Source: Mnemiopsis leidyi (Eukaryota > Ctenophora > Tentaculata > Lobata > Bolinopsidae). Taken from it: 32,149 nt of DNA. Positions 31,985 to 32,149 of the stretch are shown here, piece by piece. The stretch spans positions 1 to 32,149 of the forward strand of contig JH153609.1 in NCBI GenBank assembly GCA_000226015.1, in the 5' to 3' direction. Each line of letters starts with the position of its first letter. Positions within the stretch are counted from its first letter, which is position 1. The notes under the pieces are model-generated. The model was not told the origin of the DNA, made no database searches, and was given only the letters and a program-made list of their open reading frames with translations. Made by a program: the position numbers and the translations under genes.

Positions 31985-32149
31985 AGTTTAATACTAAGAA
32001 GTGTAAGGTTTTACATTTAGACTTTAATAACAATGAACATATGGACTATGTTTAGATGGTATTAAATTGGATGAAACTGTCCAGGAAAAGATCTTGGTGT
32101 CCTTACCTCTGGCACCTTGCTTTGGAATGACCAGATTGAATCCTGTATC
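31985..32149 (+). mobile_element. LINE family A RT fragment, opposite orientation, runs off the window
   Basis: The plus strand reads FNTKKCKVLHLDF, NEHMDYV, a small deletion, DGIKLDETVQ, a frame loss, then GVLTSGTLLWNDQIESC, matching residues encoded at 8745-8915. It is broken by at least two indels. Confidence 0.88.

Overview
The window is animal nuclear DNA. Its genes are interrupted by spliceosomal GT-AG introns and encode conserved eukaryotic housekeeping proteins, and the spaces between them hold LINEs, a tRNA-headed SINE, short DNA-transposon relatives and simple repeats. The genome is AT-rich. LINE fragments of the CR1/L2 kind and diverged but intron-rich genes fit a non-vertebrate metazoan; I lean to a cnidarian-like animal, but nothing seen fixes the species.

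Layout. (1) 94-6424, plus strand: most of SKIC3 (TTC37/Ski3), the TPR scaffold of the Ski complex, in ten or eleven exons with the 5' end outside the window. (2) 6777-7337, plus strand: the first two coding exons of YIPF6, a Golgi membrane protein. The other exons are not found. (3) 7338-12163: a repeat-dense desert with a complete SINE, two LINE fragments in opposite orientations, several tiny transposons, a minisatellite, a 10-base N gap and a (CT)n run. (4) 12686-22490, minus strand: a complete SETD2 (H3K36 trimethyltransferase), 15 coding exons whose phases join into one 1668-residue frame. (5) 23049-25626, minus strand: complete two-exon EIF2B1 (eIF2B alpha), 307 residues. (6) 25627-32149: gene-free sequence with LINE pieces, a diverged tandem array with GC-rich mini-hairpins, SINE remnants and a dense cluster of nested tiny transposons.

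The genes form two tandem pairs, SKIC3>YIPF6 and EIF2B1>SETD2, which point toward each other. They act in separate processes: cytoplasmic RNA decay, Golgi traffic, chromatin marking and translation initiation.

The most novel material is three families of very short (63-106 bp, apart from one copy enlarged by a nested insertion) GC/CpG-rich insertion elements beginning TTGT. Six of seven copies have exact direct target duplications (9 bp in five, 8 bp in one) and the seventh has 8 or 9 bp. For four insertions the unoccupied site is visible in another repeat copy within this window, so mobility can be read from the sequence itself.
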